This document shows, in pieces, positions 6,952 through 14,395 of a stretch of 52,758 nucleotides of DNA. The translations under genes were made by a program, and so were the position numbers. The notes under the pieces were generated by a model, which saw only the letters and a program-made list of their open reading frames with translations, searched no databases and had not been told where the DNA came from. Each line of letters starts with the position of its first letter. Within the stretch, counting starts at the first letter, position 1. This DNA is from Myxococcus dinghuensis. GTDB lineage: Bacteria; Myxococcota; Myxococcia; Myxococcales; Myxococcaceae. The stretch covers positions 1 through 52,758 of the forward strand of contig NZ_JAKCFB010000055.1 of NCBI RefSeq assembly GCF_024198235.1, given 5' to 3'.

Positions 6952-8190
6952 TCACTCCAGGCCGCGAGCGGCCAGTTCCTCGTCGTCCTCCCCGCGCAGA
7001 TGCCCGATTTCGTGCAGCAATGTCACGCGAATCTGCTCGCGCAGCTCCTCCGGCGTGCGCACGGCCCGCGCCAGGTTGCGCCGGTAGAGCACCACGGAGC
7101 GGCACGGCGTCTCCGTCCCGTCGCACGGTTCCCCCAGGGAGGGCCCCCGGAACAGGCCGAGGATCGTGGGTGAAAGCGGGGGTTGGTTGGCGAGCAGGTC
7201 GCTGTCCGCCGGCAGTTCTTCCGCCGTGACGGGCACCCCCTCCAGGTCGCCGCGCATGTCCGCGGGCAGCTCCGCCACCGCGCGCAGCACGTCCGCGCGG
7301 AAGGCCTCCGCCCCGGGGAGCGGCGGCGGGGGGAAGTCCTCCGGCGACAGGGCGCGGGCCTTGTCGAAGTGCGTCTGGGCCTGCTTCCACCGGCCCTCGC
7401 GCTCGAGCAGGAGGCCCAGGTGCTGGTGGGCGTGCGCGGAGCGCTCCGGGTCGGTGACGAGCACCTGGAAGGCGGACTTCGCCTCGGGGAAGCGGCACAG
7501 CTCGAAGAGCGCCAGCGCGCGCTCGTAGAGGGCCTCGTGGTTGCCGGGCTCGCGCGCCAGGACGATGGCGGCCCGCGCCAGGGCCTCCTCCGCCTGGCCC
7601 AGGTCGTTGAAGGCCATGGCCGCCACGAGCGCCAGGTGGGGAATCAGCTCCGGGGGCGTGCCCGGCTGGGACAGGCCGCGCTCGGCGTAGAGCGTGCCCA
7701 GCTCGTCGTGCTCGCGCGAGGAGGGCAGCTGCACGGCGTACAGGTGCGCGGCGCCCAGGAGCGCGTCCGCGTCCCCGGGGTCGATGGCGAGCGCCCGCGC
7801 GAAGGCCAGTTGGGCCTCGGCCTCGCGCCCCAGCGCGGCCAGCGCCACGCCCCGCTCGGCGTGGGCCGGCGCCAGGTCCGGCTCCAGCGCGGCGGCCTGC
7901 GCGGCGCACGACAGCGCGTCCTGGTAGCGCCCCGCCTCGAAGTAGCCACGCGCCGCGTCGAGCGGCGACGCGCCGTTGGCGCGGCACACGGGCAGGGGCT
8001 CCACGTGCTCCGCGGCGTGCCCCGTCTCCACGGGCCTGACGTTGACCGCGGGGACCTTCCCCTCCGCGGAGGGGGCCGGCGCCACACACGCCTCCGCGCG
8101 GGGTCCCGCGTCCGGTGCCTCGGGTACCGGAGCGTCCCGCTTGCAGGCGCTGAAGAGGAGGAAGAGGGCGAGCAGACCGCGCCGCGACAT
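6952..8190 (-). CDS. TPR lipoprotein with C-terminal zincin-like metallopeptidase domain
   Basis: 412 residues. The signal peptide MSRRGLLALFLLFSAC ends in a lipobox with Cys16 and Lys at +2. A Pro/Ala-rich spacer is followed by at least five TPR-type helical hairpins (about 75-290, for example ALSCAAQAAALEPDLAPAHAERG). The last 80 residues resemble the small zincin-like metallopeptidase family (PF06262 type): SVVLYRRNLARAV, then LHEIGH with HExxH at 393-397 and a following GEDD that could supply the third zinc ligand. That peptidase is usually a free-standing cytoplasmic protein of about 130 residues; here it is fused to TPRs and anchored outside the cytoplasm. Substrate unknown. Confidence 0.85.
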   Translation of the reverse strand: MSRRGLLALFLLFSACKRDAPVPEAPDAGPRAEACVAPAPSAEGKVPAVNVRPVETGHAAEHVEPLPVCRANGASPLDAARGYFEAGRYQDALSCAAQAAALEPDLAPAHAERGVALAALGREAEAQLAFARALAIDPGDADALLGAAHLYAVQLPSSREHDELGTLYAERGLSQPGTPPELIPHLALVAAMAFNDLGQAEEALARAAIVLAREPGNHEALYERALALFELCRFPEAKSAFQVLVTDPERSAHAHQHLGLLLEREGRWKQAQTHFDKARALSPEDFPPPPLPGAEAFRADVLRAVAELPADMRGDLEGVPVTAEELPADSDLLANQPPLSPTILGLFRGPSLGEPCDGTETPCRSVVLYRRNLARAVRTPEELREQIRVTLLHEIGHLRGEDDEELAARGLE

Positions 8191-8297
8191 GGGGCGTCAG
8201 GCTACGGCATCCCTCCGTGGCCGGGAAGCAGGGTCGTGCATGCTCGGCCGGCGGGCGACACCGCCCGTCCCCCTGGGTACAGTCCGGCGCCACGCCG

Positions 8298-8882
8298 ATG
8301 AGAGAACTGATCCTGGCATCGACCTCCAGCGCCCGCCGGGCGCTGATGGATGGACTCACCCTCCCCTACCGCGCCGAGTCCCCGGGCGTCGACGAGACCG
8401 TGGCCCCGAGCCTCTCCGCGCGAGAGGCCGTGCGAGAGCTCGCCGCTCGCAAGGCCCGCGCCGTCCACCGACGGCACCCGAACGCCTGGGTGCTGGGCGC
8501 CGATCAACTCGTCGAGGTCCAGGGCCACATCCTCACCAAGCCCGCGGACCGGGACGCCGCGCGGCGTCAGCTCGGCCTCCTGCTGGGCACCACGCACGAC
8601 ATCCACACCGGGGTGTGCCTGGTGGGCCCCGGCGGCGACCAGGCCGAGGCCGTGGAGACGGCCCACCTCACGTTCCACGCGGTGGGCGCGGACGAGCTGG
8701 AGCGCTACCTGGACCTGGACGAGTGGGAGGGTTGCTGCGGCAGCTACCGCGTGGAGGGCGCTGGACAAGCCCTGCTGGCGCGGCTCGACGGAGACCGCGC
8801 CAACGTGCAGGGCCTGCCCATGGTGACGGTGGTGCGGCTGCTGCGCGAGGCGGGCTTCACCTTCTTCGAGCGCCGCCCATAG
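8298..8882 (+). CDS. Maf-like nucleoside triphosphate pyrophosphatase
   Basis: 194 residues from ATG 8298, the usual Maf length. Maf proteins hydrolyse non-canonical or modified nucleoside triphosphates to monophosphates. Family marks are the N-terminal LASTSSARR loop (canonical SPRR is here SARR), the GADQLVE segment with the catalytic acid, and the late GSYRVEG and NVQGLPM motifs. A longer frame back to 8217 exists but homology starts at MRELILAST. There is no Shine-Dalgarno; TACAGT at 8278-8283 could be the -10 box of a short-leader transcript. It diverges from the TPR-metallopeptidase gene. Confidence 0.88.
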   Translation: MRELILASTSSARRALMDGLTLPYRAESPGVDETVAPSLSAREAVRELAARKARAVHRRHPNAWVLGADQLVEVQGHILTKPADRDAARRQLGLLLGTTHDIHTGVCLVGPGGDQAEAVETAHLTFHAVGADELERYLDLDEWEGCCGSYRVEGAGQALLARLDGDRANVQGLPMVTVVRLLREAGFTFFERRP

Positions 8883-8884
8883 CC

Positions 8885-8901
8885 GGCCCCTGTCCGGGGC
8901 C
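8885..8901. terminator. Compact hairpin between convergent maf and DHH genes
   Basis: GGCCCC-TGTCC-GGGGCC, a perfect 6-bp stem with a 5-nt loop, occupies nearly the whole 19-bp gap between the two convergent stops. No T tract. Confidence 0.45.
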
Positions 8902-9864
8902 TCAACCCACGCTGGACAGCTCCGCGAGGATCTCCTGGTACGCGGCGCGGGCCTTGTCCACCTGGTCCGCCTTGAAGCTCGCCGCCGCCACCACCGGATG
9001 GCCTCCGCCGCCGAAGCGCCCGGCGATGGCCGACAGGTCGTGCTTGCGCAGCTCCGGCTTCCACGGGTTGGAGCCGATGGACACCTTCGCGCGCGAGGCG
9101 CCGCGGCCCACCCACAGCGTGTAGCGCGCGTCCGGATAGAGCGCGTAGGCGATGAACTTGTTGAGGCTGTCCACGCCCTGGTCCACCAGGTCGAAGAAGA
9201 CGACGCCCCGCTCGTAGCGCGCGTGCTGGCGCACCAGCGCGATGTGGCCCTGGTGGCGCTCGAGCAGCGGCGCGAGCGGCGTGGCGATGAGCGGCGAGGC
9301 GGCGATGGCCTCCAGCGACTCGGTCTGCATCCGGCGGATGACCTCGGGGATGAGCGCCGGGTCCTTGTTCGCCTCCAGCACCGTCATGATGCGCAGCGAC
9401 GGCTCCTCCAGCGCCACCGCCATCTGCGGCGACGGGAACTGCGCGCCGTCGATGATTTCGGCCCAGAGGATGAGGTCCGCCAGGGGCGAGGCATCCCAGC
9501 CGAAGCGCTCGCGCGCCACGTCCGCCAGGTACTTCGTGCAGCTCTTGCGGTGCGCGTCGTGGAACTTGTGCCCGCTGGTGTCCGCGCGGAAGTGCGCCTC
9601 GTCCCCCGGCTGCTGGAAGGCGGAGGCATGGTGGTCGAACCACCACGTCAGGCGCGGGTCCTGGCTGTAGCGGAAGTCGACGATGGCGTTCTCCTGCCCG
9701 GAGAACACCGCCGGGTCGATGCCCTCCGCCCCCGGCTTGTGCGTCAACCCCAGGTACTGGAAGGCCGCGTCCGCGCGGATGCGCTCCCGGTAGAAACGGG
9801 AGAACACCGCCGCGCTCGCGGCGCCGTCGAAGCAGTTGTCGTGGAACAGGACCTGGACGTTCAT
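8902..9864 (-). CDS. DHH-family phosphoesterase with DHHA1 domain
   Basis: 320 residues. An N-terminal HDNCFDGAAS motif, an acidic IVDFRYSQDP, the WWFDHHASAF signature and the C-terminal DHHA1 glycine motif GRFGGGGHPVVA give the complete layout of NrnA-like enzymes. These use two Mn2+ ions to degrade short oligoribonucleotides, pAp or cyclic dinucleotide products. The precise substrate is not readable from sequence. It starts 12 nt after the stop of the zinc-ribbon membrane protein gene and probably shares its transcript. Confidence 0.88.
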   Translation of the reverse strand: MNVQVLFHDNCFDGAASAAVFSRFYRERIRADAAFQYLGLTHKPGAEGIDPAVFSGQENAIVDFRYSQDPRLTWWFDHHASAFQQPGDEAHFRADTSGHKFHDAHRKSCTKYLADVARERFGWDASPLADLILWAEIIDGAQFPSPQMAVALEEPSLRIMTVLEANKDPALIPEVIRRMQTESLEAIAASPLIATPLAPLLERHQGHIALVRQHARYERGVVFFDLVDQGVDSLNKFIAYALYPDARYTLWVGRGASRAKVSIGSNPWKPELRKHDLSAIAGRFGGGGHPVVAAASFKADQVDKARAAYQEILAELSSVG

Positions 9865-9876
9865 GGTCCGCCGCCT

Positions 9877-10953
9877 TTACTGCAACGAGAGCCCCGAGCC
9901 CACCGCCCTGAACGCCGCCTCCATCGACGCGTCCACCGTCGACGCGCCCCCCGCGGGCGAGACCACCACCGCCAGGCCCACCAGTCGCCCATCCGACAAC
10001 AGGCCGCAGCCCAGCACGCCCCGCGCCCCGCTCGACATGCTCAGCCCATGCACCTGGGTGCGCGACCCCAGCGCGGGCGGGGCGGGCAGCGCCGCCGCGG
10101 ACGGCGTTCCCGCGCCGAGCGCGCGCAGCAGCCCCTGACACCCGGCGGGCAGCGCCTGCCCTGGCGAGCGCTCCACCCACAGCATGCCGTACTCGCCTCG
10201 CGAGGCATCACCGAACCCCACCGCGCTGCCATTCAACGTGGCCTGGGGAAGCGGCAGATGGGACACGAGCTGCTCGCGCGTCAGCCGCTGCCACCCCACG
10301 GGCAACTCGAGCCGGTACCCCAGCTCGCTGCCGACCAGCAGCTGGCGCACGCCGCCGTTGCCCGAGAGCGCCCCCGGCGCCGCCACGAGCGCCACCGACG
10401 CCAGCGCCGCGCCCAGGCCCAGCCCCATGCCGATGTAGCGCCGGACCACGCCCGGCTCGCCCAACACCATGGTCAGCGACAGCACCCCGAGCGCGAAGTA
10501 GGCCAGGTGCACGGGCGCCGTCGGCGCCGCGCGCGCCAACCAGGCCGTGGCGAGCAACTGCGCCACCAACCCCATTTGCGCCAGCCCCTTGGCCGGCCCC
10601 CGGTTGAGCACCAGCACCAGCGCCAGCACCAGGTCCAGCGCCACCAGTCCGTAGGCCCACTGCGGGTCCTGGAGCGAGCCCACCACCCCGCCCACGCGCA
10701 GGAACCACGCGACGGCCCCCGCCCCGAGCACCACCCCCGCCGGCCCCGGATGCGCCGACACCGCGCTGGTGACGAGGTCGCCGCCGAACACCGTCGCGTC
10801 GTCGTCCACCGCCTCGCCAATCTGGTCCAGCCGCATGCGGCCGACCTTCTTGTACGCCTGGAGATGGTCGAAGGGCTCGCCACACGAGGGGCACGCGGTG
10901 GCCCCTCGCGGAATGGGGCTGTGACCACAGTTCGGGCAGAGGGTCTGGGGCAT
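9877..10953 (-). CDS. Zinc-ribbon multi-pass membrane protein of unknown function
   Basis: 358 residues from ATG 10953, which has a GAGGAG Shine-Dalgarno. Residues 6-24 form a rubredoxin-type zinc ribbon (CPNC-x11-CPSC). About five hydrophobic helices follow (roughly 75-215). The C-terminal 130 residues form a soluble domain beginning LGYRLELPVGWQRLT, a pattern common in domains displayed on the far side of the membrane. A longer frame up to 11298 runs through the palindrome-rich control region and is not credible. TATACG lies about 15-20 nt upstream of the start as a possible -10 box. Confidence 0.8.
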   Translation of the reverse strand: MPQTLCPNCGHSPIPRGATACPSCGEPFDHLQAYKKVGRMRLDQIGEAVDDDATVFGGDLVTSAVSAHPGPAGVVLGAGAVAWFLRVGGVVGSLQDPQWAYGLVALDLVLALVLVLNRGPAKGLAQMGLVAQLLATAWLARAAPTAPVHLAYFALGVLSLTMVLGEPGVVRRYIGMGLGLGAALASVALVAAPGALSGNGGVRQLLVGSELGYRLELPVGWQRLTREQLVSHLPLPQATLNGSAVGFGDASRGEYGMLWVERSPGQALPAGCQGLLRALGAGTPSAAALPAPPALGSRTQVHGLSMSSGARGVLGCGLLSDGRLVGLAVVVSPAGGASTVDASMEAAFRAVGSGLSLQ

Positions 10954-11013
10954 GGCTCCTCGGCGTATATCCCAGCAGACACGCCCCTCACGAGAGCGCG
11001 ACGTCCCTGTCAG

Positions 11014-11040
11014 GTCTCCGAACCCGGTGACGATTTTTTG
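11014..11040 (+). terminator. Plus-strand Rho-independent terminator without an obvious upstream gene
   Basis: GTCTCCG-AACC-CGGTGAC (one T-T mismatch in a 7-bp stem) is followed directly by GATTTTTTG, a six-T tract at 11034-11039. The orientation is rightward, yet the only upstream sequence is the antisense of the zinc-ribbon gene. It may end antisense transcription or an unannotated small RNA. Confidence 0.5.
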
Positions 11041-11092
11041 CCCGAAAGGGAGGGGCTTGCTCGACCTGCGAGTCATTGAAGACACAGCAGAT

Positions 11093-11107
11093 TCGCAGAC
11101 TCTGCGA
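11093..11107. promoter_or_regulatory. Operator-like palindrome TCGCAGA-C-TCTGCGA
   Basis: A perfect 7-bp dyad around a single central base, in the control region about 220 bp before the predicted sigma-54 start point. The near-zero spacing favours a protein-binding site over an RNA hairpin. Confidence 0.5.
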
Positions 11108-11114
11108 TGACCAA

Positions 11115-11207
11115 CGGAATCTCGACTCTTGAACGAAACGTCGAGATTCCGGGACTCCGTGAACGAAAAATCTCGACAGAACGAGGAACCGATTCGGAGT
11201 CGAGAAA
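11115..11207. repeat. Array of four AATCTCGAC/GTCGAGATT half-sites
   Basis: A first inverted pair is a perfect 12-bp dyad (CGGAATCTCGAC at 11115-11126 and its complement at 11140-11151, 13-nt gap). A second pair repeats the core: AATCTCGAC at 11169-11177 and GTCGAGA at 11199-11205. GAACGAAA also occurs twice (11131 and 11161). The layout resembles tandem activator sites placed about 110-205 bp upstream of the sigma-54 promoter at 11292. Confidence 0.6.
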
Positions 11208-11291
11208 CCCTTACGAGGAATCCACGAGCAGAACCGGGCTTTCTTACAGGGAATCCCCTGAGTGCTTCTTCCCGCCCAGACAGGCGGCCGT

Positions 11292-11308
11292 CTGGCACCT
11301 CGTCTGCA
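11292..11308 (+). promoter_or_regulatory. Sigma-54 (RpoN) promoter, near consensus
   Basis: The sequence CTGGCACCTCGTCTGCA contains an invariant -24 TGGCAC and a -12 CTGCA, with GG (11294-11295) and GC (11306-11307) separated by the required 10 nt. Only one base of the -12 box departs from TTGCA. Predicted start near 11319, about 45 nt before the ATG at 11364. Confidence 0.65.
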
Positions 11309-11336
11309 TATGTCAGACCCCAGGTGTACTCACCCG

Positions 11337-11348
11337 CGCGGTACCGCG
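11337..11348. promoter_or_regulatory. Perfect 12-bp palindrome CGCGGTACCGCG just before the Shine-Dalgarno
   Basis: Lies in the predicted leader of the 81-residue gene, a few nucleotides before its GGGAGG ribosome site. As RNA it can form a 7-pair stem with a GTAC loop, so it could tune translation or bind a regulator. Confidence 0.4.
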
Positions 11349-11363
11349 TGGTGGGAGGAACAC

Positions 11364-11609
11364 ATGGCCAAGAGGACGAAACGCAGGGAAGGCACGGTCC
11401 GGCGGCAGGGTCGCCGGGTGATGCCCGCGCTCCGGCGGACCGCCTACCGGGCCGCCCGGGCGGCGGCGGACAAGGTCCAGCTCACCGTGGGCGAGGTCAT
11501 CGCCGCGGCGTTCGACACGGCGGGAGGGGAGCTGGGTGAGGCCCTGAACCTGATGACGTCGCCGCAGATGGCGCGGGCGCTGGGACGTCGCATCGTCGTG
11601 GTGGGCTGA
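11364..11609 (+). CDS. Small basic protein of unknown function
   Basis: 81 residues. ATG 11364 is preceded by a good Shine-Dalgarno (GGGAGGAA, 11353-11360), which decides the start over in-frame upstream codons. The first 30 residues are strongly basic (MAKRTKRREGTVRRQGRR, then RRTAYRAARAAADK). The rest is Ala/Leu-rich and probably helical (VGEVIAAAFDTAGGELGEALNLM), ending in a short hydrophobic RIVVVG. I do not recognise a family; a nucleic-acid-binding role is a guess from charge alone. It is the only gene served by the sigma-54 promoter at 11292. The next 324 bp hold no supportable gene. Confidence 0.7.
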   Translation: MAKRTKRREGTVRRQGRRVMPALRRTAYRAARAAADKVQLTVGEVIAAAFDTAGGELGEALNLMTSPQMARALGRRIVVVG

Positions 11610-11933
11610 GACGGCCCACCGCTGCTCCGGAGGCCCCGGGGCGCAGGGGATGCGCGCGTCGGTCGCCCGCCATCGACAGGCGTGAGGCGCCGTCGCGCCG
11701 CGAGGGGTCGCCCGCCGGGAGCCGGGCGAGGTCGTCTTGGGTTGAAGGCACCCGGAAGCTGCCCGCGCGCGTCTCCTGGCGCACGGGTTGCGCCGCCACC
11801 TGTGGCTCCTCGGCCACGGTGCCACCCGCTCCCACGGTGCCACCCGCTCCCACGGTGCCACCCGCTCCGGTGACGGCGCCGGGAGCATCCGCGCCCCCAC
11901 GTGCTCCGGGGGCGCGGACGGACTCACGCGGGA
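11610..11933. other. Intergenic region without a supportable gene
   Basis: 324 bp between the small basic protein and the stop of the TolB-like lipoprotein. It holds a weak hairpin over the upstream stop codon (GGTGGGC/GCCCACC, 11600-11620) and three tandem 18-bp units (11815-11868). Open frames cross it on both strands but none has a ribosome site or recognisable protein. Confidence 0.6.
11815..11868. repeat. Three perfect tandem copies of an 18-bp unit
   Basis: CACGGTGCCACCCGCTCC occurs three times without a mismatch (11815-11832, 11833-11850, 11851-11868), just downstream of the TolB-like lipoprotein stop. On the minus strand one frame reads GAGGTV repeats. Confidence 0.95.
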
Positions 11934-13448
11934 CTACCGGGGCTGCCAGCGCGGACGGTGGTCGTCCGCGTCGCTCGTCTGGACGGTGAAGCCGTTCTTC
12001 GGATGGACGATGGCGGCCCCCACCGCGGCGCCGGAGGTCGGGTCGAACTGCTGCACGTTGAGCTGCCCGCCCTTGACGAAGGCGACGAACTGACCGTCCG
12101 GAGAGATGGACGGGAGCGTGCCGCCCTCGGCGAGCCGCACCTCGTCACCGGTGGGTGCGCCACTCGCGGGGTCGATGGCCCTCAGGAAGACGACCTGACC
12201 CGCCCGGTCCTGGCACGGCGAGGTCCCCGCGCCGCACAGCACCGCGCCGCCAGAGGTCGGCTTGAAGTAGTACGCGCGGACGTACGCGGCCCAGCGCCCG
12301 TCCGGCGACCAGTTGGGGCTGGCGATGTACGAGGCGATGGTGCCGTCCGTGGACGCCTCCGACGAGAGGTCCGCGACGAGCTGCGGCTGGCCACCACTCG
12401 TGACGTCGAGCGAGTAGACGCGGAACAGCGGCGTCAGGCCCGAGTCCCCGGCGAACTGCACCGTCGCCCCGTCGGGGTTGGCCAGGAACAACAACTGGGT
12501 GTTGACGCCGTTGTAGTGCGCCTGCTCCGCGCTCGTGGGCGAGTTGGCGATGGGGGCCGGCGAGCCCCCGAGCGAGGACGTGAACAGGCCCATCCCGGTG
12601 ATGTTGTAGACGAACGTGGTGCCGTCCGGAGCCCAGTCCGGGAAGGCGCCGTTGGTCGTGGCCTCCACCACCTGGCCGCCCGCCGACGGCACGACGGAGA
12701 TGCCCGAGCGGCTGGAGCCATGCTGCCGCACCCAGGCGATGTCCTGGCTCGGCGCCCACTCCATGGACCGGAAGCTCTCCGTGTTGCCCGTGCCGCCGTC
12801 CGCGAGGACCACGGCCTGCCCCGCGACGAGCGGGATGTCCCGGACCGTCAGGTCACCCGCGACCTTGGAGGAGGACGTGTCGACGGCCCCCTGCGCGAAG
12901 GAGACCCGCGCGCCGCCCGGCCCCCAACGGGGATAGCGGCTGTCCGCCGTGCCCTCCGACAGCGCGGTGTAGCCCGCCACGTCGTAGCGCGCCACCGACG
13001 CCTGGGTGGTGCCCGCGTCGTCCGCGCGAATCGTGACGACCAACTGCAACGCCTGGCACGTCGTGGGTGAACCCTCGCAGCGCAACCCCGCCGCGCAGTC
13101 GCTCGAGGCGGTACAGGCGCTGCCCTTCACCCCGCTCCCCGTCCCCGTGCCCCCATCCGTCGTCCCCGCGTCCTCCGTGGTGCCACCGTCCTCGACGGTG
13201 CCGCTGTCCTCCGTCCCCGCGTCCTCGACCCCACCATCCTCCTCGCCCGCGTCCGGCTCCGTGGGCAGCGGCGTCGTGTCGATGGGCGACAACACGCACT
13301 TGTTGTCGCTGTTGCAGAGCCACTCCTGCCCCTCGGGCGGGAACCCCTTGTCATTGCGGCAATCGAATGGGTCCACGCATTCGTCGCTGCACCCCGTGAT
13401 GAATACCCCCAGCGCGCAGACCATCGCGCCGACCAGTCCCTTGTGCAT
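11934..13448 (-). CDS. Lipoprotein with TolB/PD40-type beta-propeller
   Basis: 504 residues from ATG 13448, which has a GGAGGGG ribosome site. The signal peptide MHKGLVGAMVCALGVFITGC has a classic lipobox (Cys20). A Cys-containing segment (ECVDPFDCRNDKG, then LCNSDNKCV) is followed by an Asp/Glu/Gly/Thr-rich linker of repeated EDAG/EDSG units (about 70-105), a form frequent in myxobacterial surface proteins, and a second Cys-rich patch (SACTASSDCAAGLRC). The rest carries repeated PRWGPGG, FPDWAPDGTTF, SPNWSPDGRW and SISPDGQF motifs, the signature of WD40-like PD40 blades. Probably an outer-membrane or surface protein of unknown partner. Confidence 0.85.
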   Translation of the reverse strand: MHKGLVGAMVCALGVFITGCSDECVDPFDCRNDKGFPPEGQEWLCNSDNKCVLSPIDTTPLPTEPDAGEEDGGVEDAGTEDSGTVEDGGTTEDAGTTDGGTGTGSGVKGSACTASSDCAAGLRCEGSPTTCQALQLVVTIRADDAGTTQASVARYDVAGYTALSEGTADSRYPRWGPGGARVSFAQGAVDTSSSKVAGDLTVRDIPLVAGQAVVLADGGTGNTESFRSMEWAPSQDIAWVRQHGSSRSGISVVPSAGGQVVEATTNGAFPDWAPDGTTFVYNITGMGLFTSSLGGSPAPIANSPTSAEQAHYNGVNTQLLFLANPDGATVQFAGDSGLTPLFRVYSLDVTSGGQPQLVADLSSEASTDGTIASYIASPNWSPDGRWAAYVRAYYFKPTSGGAVLCGAGTSPCQDRAGQVVFLRAIDPASGAPTGDEVRLAEGGTLPSISPDGQFVAFVKGGQLNVQQFDPTSGAAVGAAIVHPKNGFTVQTSDADDHRPRWQPR

Positions 13449-13570
13449 AAAGCCCCTCCACCAAAAGAGAGGGCGCCGTATACCGTCGCCATCCGAGAAC
13501 GCCCTGGCCCCCCGGGGCGGCGATGCGCAGCGTGTTCCTGAATGAACGGCCTCCGGGCAGGGCCTGACCA

Positions 13571-14368
13571 ATGATCGACACCCACTGTCATCTCGACGCA
13601 TCCCGTTTCGACACGGACCGAACGGAAGTCCTCGAGCGCGCGTGGAGCGCGGGGCTGGAAGGCATCGTCATCCCGGGCGTGGGCCCCCATGACTGGGAGC
13701 CGCTGCTCGCGCTGTCACGACAGGACGCGCGGCTCCAGGTGGGGTTGGGCATCCATCCCCAGATGCTCCCGGACATGCCGCCCGAGGACGACGACGCGGC
13801 CCTGGAGCTGCTCGACGCGCTGTTGTCGAAGGGCGGCGCGGCGGCGGTGGGCGAGTGCGGACTGGACGGCCCTTCGCTTCCGGGCGCGCCGCTGGAGCGA
13901 CAGGTGGCGGTGCTGAAGCGGCACCTGGCGCTGGCGCGAAAGCACCAGTTGCCCGTGCTGATGCACTGTCACCGGCTGCATCCGGCGCTCATCGACCTGC
14001 TCAAGCAGGAGCCCTTCCCCGAGGCCGGCCTGCTCATGCACAGCTACAGCGGCGGCGTGGAGCTGGCGCGCTTCTATCTCCAGAAGGGCTGCCACTTCTC
14101 CTTCGCGGGGCCGGTGACGTGGGCGGAGGCGCGCAAGCCCCTGGACGCGCTGCGCGCCATTCCCCTGGAGCGGTTGATGGCGGAGACGGACGCGCCCGAC
14201 CAGGCCCCCACACCGCACCGGGGGCAGCGCTCCGAACCCGGCTACCTGCCACGCATCCTCGAGGGGATGGCCCAGGCGCGGGGAGAGCCTGTCGAAGAGG
14301 TCGCCCGGCGGACGACCGAGAACGCCCGCCGCTTCTTCCGGGAAGGTTTCCCGCCTGTTTCGCGGTAG
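13571..14368 (+). CDS. TatD-family metal-dependent hydrolase
   Basis: 265 residues, the normal TatD length. The metal site is complete: DTHCHLD with His5 and His7, GECGLD (Glu), VLMHCH, LMHSYSGG and AETDAPDQAP with the final Asp. TatD enzymes are TIM-barrel phosphoesterases with DNase or exonuclease activity linked to DNA repair. Usual homologues have GLD or GLDY after GECG; here GLDGPSLPG. Followed after 27 nt by tcdA on the same strand. Confidence 0.9.
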   Translation: MIDTHCHLDASRFDTDRTEVLERAWSAGLEGIVIPGVGPHDWEPLLALSRQDARLQVGLGIHPQMLPDMPPEDDDAALELLDALLSKGGAAAVGECGLDGPSLPGAPLERQVAVLKRHLALARKHQLPVLMHCHRLHPALIDLLKQEPFPEAGLLMHSYSGGVELARFYLQKGCHFSFAGPVTWAEARKPLDALRAIPLERLMAETDAPDQAPTPHRGQRSEPGYLPRILEGMAQARGEPVEEVARRTTENARRFFREGFPPVSR

Positions 14369-14382
14369 GCGAGCGGTCGCGC

Positions 14383-14388
14383 TATAGA
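14383..14388 (+). promoter_or_regulatory. -10 hexamer TATAGA placing the start point on the tcdA ATG
   Basis: TATAGA ends 7 nt before the ATG at 14396, and no Shine-Dalgarno lies between. With normal -10 to +1 spacing the transcript would begin at or next to the start codon, making tcdA leaderless. The -35 region is weak. Confidence 0.4.
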
Positions 14389-14395
14389 GGACCCC

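Noticed and set aside
11107..11539. Two rightward frames through the palindrome region (from 11107 and 11129)
   Set aside because: They read through the inverted repeats and the sigma-54 element, have no Shine-Dalgarno, and give Ser/Arg/Glu-rich peptides. The real gene starts at 11364 in another frame.
11313..11927. Minus-strand frames through the 18-bp repeats (GAGGTV and ERVAPW readings)
   Set aside because: Repeat-derived peptides with no start context; one reading runs across the 81-residue gene.
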